Source: an uncultured Clostridia bacterium (GTDB lineage: Bacteria; Bacillota; Clostridia; Christensenellales; CAG-314). Taken from it: a stretch of DNA of 40,673 nucleotides. The notes under the pieces were generated by a model. That model did not search any database, was not told where the DNA came from, and saw nothing but the letters and a program-made list of their open reading frames with translations. Location of the stretch: NCBI GenBank assembly GCA_947623225.1, contig CANQGO010000015.1:1-40673 (forward strand), written 5' to 3'. This document shows positions 37,953 through 40,673 of this stretch, in pieces; the first letter of the stretch is position 1; each line of letters starts with the position of its first letter. The translations under genes were made by a program, and so were the position numbers.

Positions 37953-39152
37953 TCAACGCTCCAGATACCCTCGCGCTATCACCGCGTCCACACGTCGGTA
38001 GACGTCGCTGCGCAATAGCCTGCTGTACTCGAGCACCTCGCCGCGGTAGTACCTCAGATACGACTTGCTCCGCACTCCGTCCGAGCCGCTCGTTACCACC
38101 CGCGTCTGGTCGGTGTACAACAGGTCGGGATACTTGTCCCTGTCCGTCACGTAGCGCACTTGGAACGGTTCCCGCTCCTCCACGCTGTCGCGCACTATCC
38201 TGTATGGGTTGGGCGCGCCGTACACGCGGAAAGTGACGCTCTTGCCCTGTACGACAGAAGAGATATACAGCGGATAGCCCGTGTCGTTGACGAAGGTCAG
38301 ATCCGCTCCGCCGTCGCTGACCATGGCGTCGAAGCCCGCCTTGACATACGAGGAGACGAGCGAGTGCCTGTGCGCCTCGGGCAGGATATTCGCCAAAAGC
38401 AACGCGTTGTACAGCGTGGTGGATACCTGACACACTCCGCCGCCCACGCCTTCCGTGTATACGCCGTTGGATATGACCTTGCTCACCTTGTAACCGTTGG
38501 CTTCCGTACGCGCTCCCACGGTAGCGTTGAAGGAAAACGTCTCCCCCACGCCTACCGTCACGCCGTCGAGCGCGGCAGCCGCACGGGAGATATTGTGACA
38601 GCGGTTGGCGGAACTGTTGGGAAATTGCGTTGTGAACTGCCCCCTCTGCACCGTGATGGCGCGCAGATCCCTTACCGTCACCGCGCGATCGTACTCTATG
38701 GGCAGCGACACCTCGATACGTCTGCCTGCCGAGCGCAGCAACTCGGCGAACAGTCGCTCCATATCTATCTCGGCACCGTCCACGCCTTCAATGTACTTAA
38801 ATGTACCGTTAAAGCGCGTTTCTGCGTCCTTTTTGTCCCGCTCTACATATCGGAAGTGCCGCACTATTCCCTCAAAGCCGGGCAGTACGTACTCGTACAC
38901 CGCCTCGGGCGGCAGTTGCCGTGACAGCAGGCTGTGGGCGAGGTCCTCGCGTGCATGCGCGCCCAGATACCGCACGTCGGGAGAGACGGTAGCGAGGTGC
39001 TCGCTCATATCGTAGCGATACACGTCGCCGTCGTAGGACACGTCGGCTATTACGTTCCAGACGCTCACGTCTTGGGCATACGCCGTGTTACAAACAAAAA
39101 CGCCCGCGATCAATGCGAGCGTCACAGACAATATACAGATGAATTTTTTCAT
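37953..39152 (-). CDS. VanW-family secreted protein
   Basis: A 399-residue exported protein: signal peptide (MKKFICILSVTLALIAGVF, cleavage near residue 26 after AYA), an N-terminal domain of about 170 residues with the N-terminal repeats common to clostridial VanW proteins, and the VanW domain with HNISRAAAALDG, VGETFSFNATVG, and GGVCQVSTTLYNALL. VanW domains are found in vancomycin-resistance clusters and in many clostridial envelope proteins; their biochemical role is not established. No van genes are near, so this gives no evidence of resistance. It overlaps the PHP gene by 4 bp. Confidence 0.9.
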   Translation of the reverse strand: MKKFICILSVTLALIAGVFVCNTAYAQDVSVWNVIADVSYDGDVYRYDMSEHLATVSPDVRYLGAHAREDLAHSLLSRQLPPEAVYEYVLPGFEGIVRHFRYVERDKKDAETRFNGTFKYIEGVDGAEIDMERLFAELLRSAGRRIEVSLPIEYDRAVTVRDLRAITVQRGQFTTQFPNSSANRCHNISRAAAALDGVTVGVGETFSFNATVGARTEANGYKVSKVISNGVYTEGVGGGVCQVSTTLYNALLLANILPEAHRHSLVSSYVKAGFDAMVSDGGADLTFVNDTGYPLYISSVVQGKSVTFRVYGAPNPYRIVRDSVEEREPFQVRYVTDRDKYPDLLYTDQTRVVTSGSDGVRSKSYLRYYRGEVLEYSRLLRSDVYRRVDAVIARGYLER

Positions 39153-39961
39153 ACTCCCAATACCTTACGTGTATAGCCGTTAGGCGAGAAGTGCTGCTTG
39201 CCCAGTTCCGTACCGTGCGTGTGGTCGTGGAAGTCGCTTCCGCCGGTAGATATGAGCCTGTACTTCCGCGCGAGACGGTTATAGTATATACGCTCTTCGG
39301 TATTGTGTGCAAAATAGTTGCCTTCGATACCGGCAAGACCGCAGGCGACGAACTCCCGGACCAGGCTCTCCGTCTGCCGATGCGTCATATGCAGTTGCTT
39401 GGGGTGCGCCAGTACGGGCAGACCGCCGAAGCGCAACGTCAGGCGTATAGCCTCCTCGGGCGTCAGCCGCACGCTCTGTACGTAGCAGCTCTTGCCCGCC
39501 GCCAGGTACAGGTCGAATGCCTCCGCCACGTCCTTGCAGTAGCCCAGCCGCACCATCTCCCGCGCTATGACGGGACGTCCGACGAAGCCGTGCTCCGCTA
39601 TACGCGCAGGGTCTACGGGCATACCGGCAGCGGCGAGTTTGTCGTAGATGGCGCGGTTGCGCGCCTCTCTCAACTCCCTCGAGCGTTGCATGGCTTCCTC
39701 CAGCGCAGGGTCGTCCACGTCCACGTTGTACGCCAATATGTGTATGTCCGCACCCTTCCATACGGTGGACAACTCCGCTCCCACCACGTACCTCAAGCCC
39801 ACCTCCGCGGCATGCTTACGCGCACGACGTGTGCCCTCGAAGCCGTCGTGATCCGTCACGGAGATACATTCCAGACCGCGCTGACGCGCCATGTCCACCA
39901 ACGTCTCGGGGGAGAATATACCGTCCGACATATCCGAATGTATGTGCAGGTCGCATTTCAT
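39149..39961 (-). CDS. PHP-domain phosphoesterase (RNase AM/YciV-like)
   Basis: A 270-residue metal-dependent phosphoesterase. All PHP metal motifs are seen: DLHIHSDMSDG at 4-14, VTDHDGFEG near 35-43, GAELST near 62, LAHPKQ, and GSDFHD near the end. The family includes 3',5'-nucleotide phosphatases and 5'-3' exonucleases acting on short RNA; which one applies cannot be read here. AAGGA precedes ATG 39961. It is the first gene of a two-gene operon with the VanW protein, an unrelated partner by function. Confidence 0.9.
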   Translation of the reverse strand: MKCDLHIHSDMSDGIFSPETLVDMARQRGLECISVTDHDGFEGTRRARKHAAEVGLRYVVGAELSTVWKGADIHILAYNVDVDDPALEEAMQRSRELREARNRAIYDKLAAAGMPVDPARIAEHGFVGRPVIAREMVRLGYCKDVAEAFDLYLAAGKSCYVQSVRLTPEEAIRLTLRFGGLPVLAHPKQLHMTHRQTESLVREFVACGLAGIEGNYFAHNTEERIYYNRLARKYRLISTGGSDFHDHTHGTELGKQHFSPNGYTRKVLGV

Positions 39962-39970
39962 AGTCCTTCT

Positions 39971-39999
39971 ATGATAGCAAATTTTACAAAATGTGTCAA
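39971..39999 (-). promoter_or_regulatory. Promoter of PHP-VanW operon
   Basis: Minus-strand TTGACA (39994-39999), 17-bp spacer, TATCAT (39971-39976). The leader is very short, about 5 bases. Confidence 0.82.
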
Positions 40000-40035
40000 T
40001 AACCGACAGGTATATTGCCGTGACGCCGTGCCCTG

Positions 40036-40064
40036 TTGACTTTTGTCCCGCGCTGTGCTAAAAT
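40036..40064 (+). promoter_or_regulatory. Promoter of the YgjV-like gene
   Basis: TTGACT (40036-40041), 17-bp spacer, TAAAAT (40059-40064). Divergent from the PHP promoter. Confidence 0.8.
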
Positions 40065-40100
40065 AATATAAAGTAATCTTTACCACAGAGGAGAAGTTGT

Positions 40101-40469
40101 ATGTATTCCGTTTTGGGCGTTACGTTTGTCGAAGTCCTCAAAAACGAATGGCTGGGCATCATAGCCTCGGCATTCGTGCTCGTGTCCTTTCTGTTCAGCA
40201 AGCAGACGGTCACGCGCATCATCAATATGTGCGGCTGCGTCGCCTTCGTCATATACGGCTTGCTGCTGCCCGCCTACTCGACGGCATTTATGAACGCCGC
40301 GCTCATCATCGTGCATATCGTATTCCTCACCAAGGACTACCTCGCCCGTAGGAAGGCACGCAATGTCCAAGAGGACAAGCCTACGGAAGAACAGACTGAA
40401 CAAGCGACGGATCCGTTTGCAGAGGACGAGCAGGGCAAAGACGCTACAGACGACGAAAATATCGGATAA
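40101..40469 (+). CDS. YgjV-like small inner-membrane protein
   Basis: A 122-residue protein with three membrane helices at about 15-32, 38-55 and 58-78 and the pattern GIIASAFVLVSFLFS then INMCGCVAFVIYGLLLPAY and NAALIIVHIVFL, which fits the YgjV family of unknown function. The last 40 residues are hydrophilic and acidic (DPFAEDEQGKDATDDEN). GAGGAG precedes the ATG. The gene stands alone between its promoter and tRNA-Gln. Confidence 0.75.
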   Translation: MYSVLGVTFVEVLKNEWLGIIASAFVLVSFLFSKQTVTRIINMCGCVAFVIYGLLLPAYSTAFMNAALIIVHIVFLTKDYLARRKARNVQEDKPTEEQTEQATDPFAEDEQGKDATDDENIG

Positions 40470-40485
40470 AAAGCGCGACAAAACA

Positions 40486-40514
40486 TTGACAAGCGCGGAC
40501 AAAAGATATATACT
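40486..40514 (+). promoter_or_regulatory. tRNA-Gln promoter
   Basis: TTGACA (40486-40491), 17-bp spacer, TATACT (40509-40514), about 11 bases before the tRNA. Confidence 0.88.
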
Positions 40515-40525
40515 ATAGTGGTCGA

Positions 40526-40600
40526 TGGGGTATCGCCAAGCGGTAAGGCAACGGATTCTGACTCCGTCATCCGCAGGTTCAAATCCTGCTACCCTAGCCA
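40526..40600 (+). tRNA. tRNA-Gln (anticodon CUG)
   Basis: A complete cloverleaf with encoded CCA. Acceptor TGGGGTA pairs with TACCCTA (one G-T pair), discriminator G; anticodon stem ACGGA/TCCGT with loop TTCTGAC, anticodon CTG reading CAG; T-arm GCAGG-TTCAAAT-CCTGC. Length 75. The weak first pair U1-A72 is the identity mark used by GlnRS, which is encoded in this window. Confidence 0.96.
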
Positions 40601-40605
40601 GGCGG

Positions 40606-40625
40606 GCAACTACGCTTTTAGTTGC
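40606..40625 (+). other. Small hairpin after tRNA-Gln
   Basis: GCAACTA, 6-base loop, TAGTTGC. Likely a 3' processing or precursor element of the tRNA transcript. Confidence 0.6.
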
Positions 40626-40628
40626 AAC

Positions 40629-40661
40629 GGAAAGGAAGCACAACGAGGTGCTTCCTTTTCC
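40629..40661 (+). terminator. Probable terminator of the tRNA-Gln transcript
   Basis: GGAAAGGAAGCAC pairs with GTGCTTCCTTTTCC over a 6-base loop (one bulged T). The window stops 12 bases later and no T-run is seen, so termination is likely but not proven. Confidence 0.65.
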
Positions 40662-40673
40662 ATTGCTGCCCTA

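Noticed and set aside
37953-39152. Vancomycin resistance gene
   Set aside because: VanW-domain proteins are common in Clostridia and no vanH, vanA or vanX-like gene is nearby.

Overview
The window looks like chromosome of an uncultured, anaerobic, low-oxygen Bacillota (Clostridia) species. Grounds: pyruvate:ferredoxin oxidoreductase, type III glutamine synthetase, a VanW-family protein, RqcH, YsxC, a Bacillus-type LexA box, a comEC-holA pair, and textbook vegetative promoters (TTGACA-like, 17-bp spacer, TATAAT-like) in almost every gap between operons. DNA is moderately GC-rich by eye. A gut Clostridia lineage (for example Christensenellales-like) is a guess from style only. There is no phage, transposase or CRISPR array; most of the window is housekeeping.

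Layout. 1-4172: uvrB-uvrA (uvrA runs off the left edge) behind a promoter overlapped by a LexA box. 4180-5734: ECF-type membrane protein plus coaX. 5741-12116: a minus-strand proteostasis block, tig-clpP-clpX, terminator, lon-ysxC. 12181-14636: plus-strand rqcH and a flavin reductase. 14705-22955: nine tightly packed minus-strand genes (ComEA-like lipoprotein, comEC, holA, membrane protein, M28 peptidase, lspA, rluD, a degenerate transcarbamoylase, a zinc-ribbon membrane protein). 22960-23205: a probable 6S RNA and its promoter. 23434-23884: tRNA-Glu(CUC) followed by two identical 164-bp units, each a terminator plus a tRNA 3' part interrupted in the T-loop. 24073-27724: nifJ. 27764-28820: rplM-rpsI. 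28849-30915: glnN. 30956-34636: two zinc-ribbon genes and a very short alaS. 34656-37910: dnaB-glnS. 37953-39999: PHP phosphoesterase and VanW protein. 40036-40673: YgjV-like protein and tRNA-Gln(CUG).

How the genes work together. Tig, ClpP, ClpX and Lon fold or degrade new proteins, and RqcH rescues stalled ribosomes next door. The long com-like operon joins remnants of DNA uptake with DNA polymerase III delta and envelope maturation. GlnRS with tRNA-Gln, and AlaRS, supply translation; GlnN supplies glutamine.

The least explained parts are the tRNA-Glu-derived tandem units (23515-23842), the probable 6S RNA abutting a ComEA-like gene, a ComEC without its nuclease motif, a transcarbamoylase without its catalytic motifs, a soluble protein made of seven zinc ribbons, and an AlaRS lacking two usual domains. 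All calls rest on reading the sequence by eye; no database search was possible.
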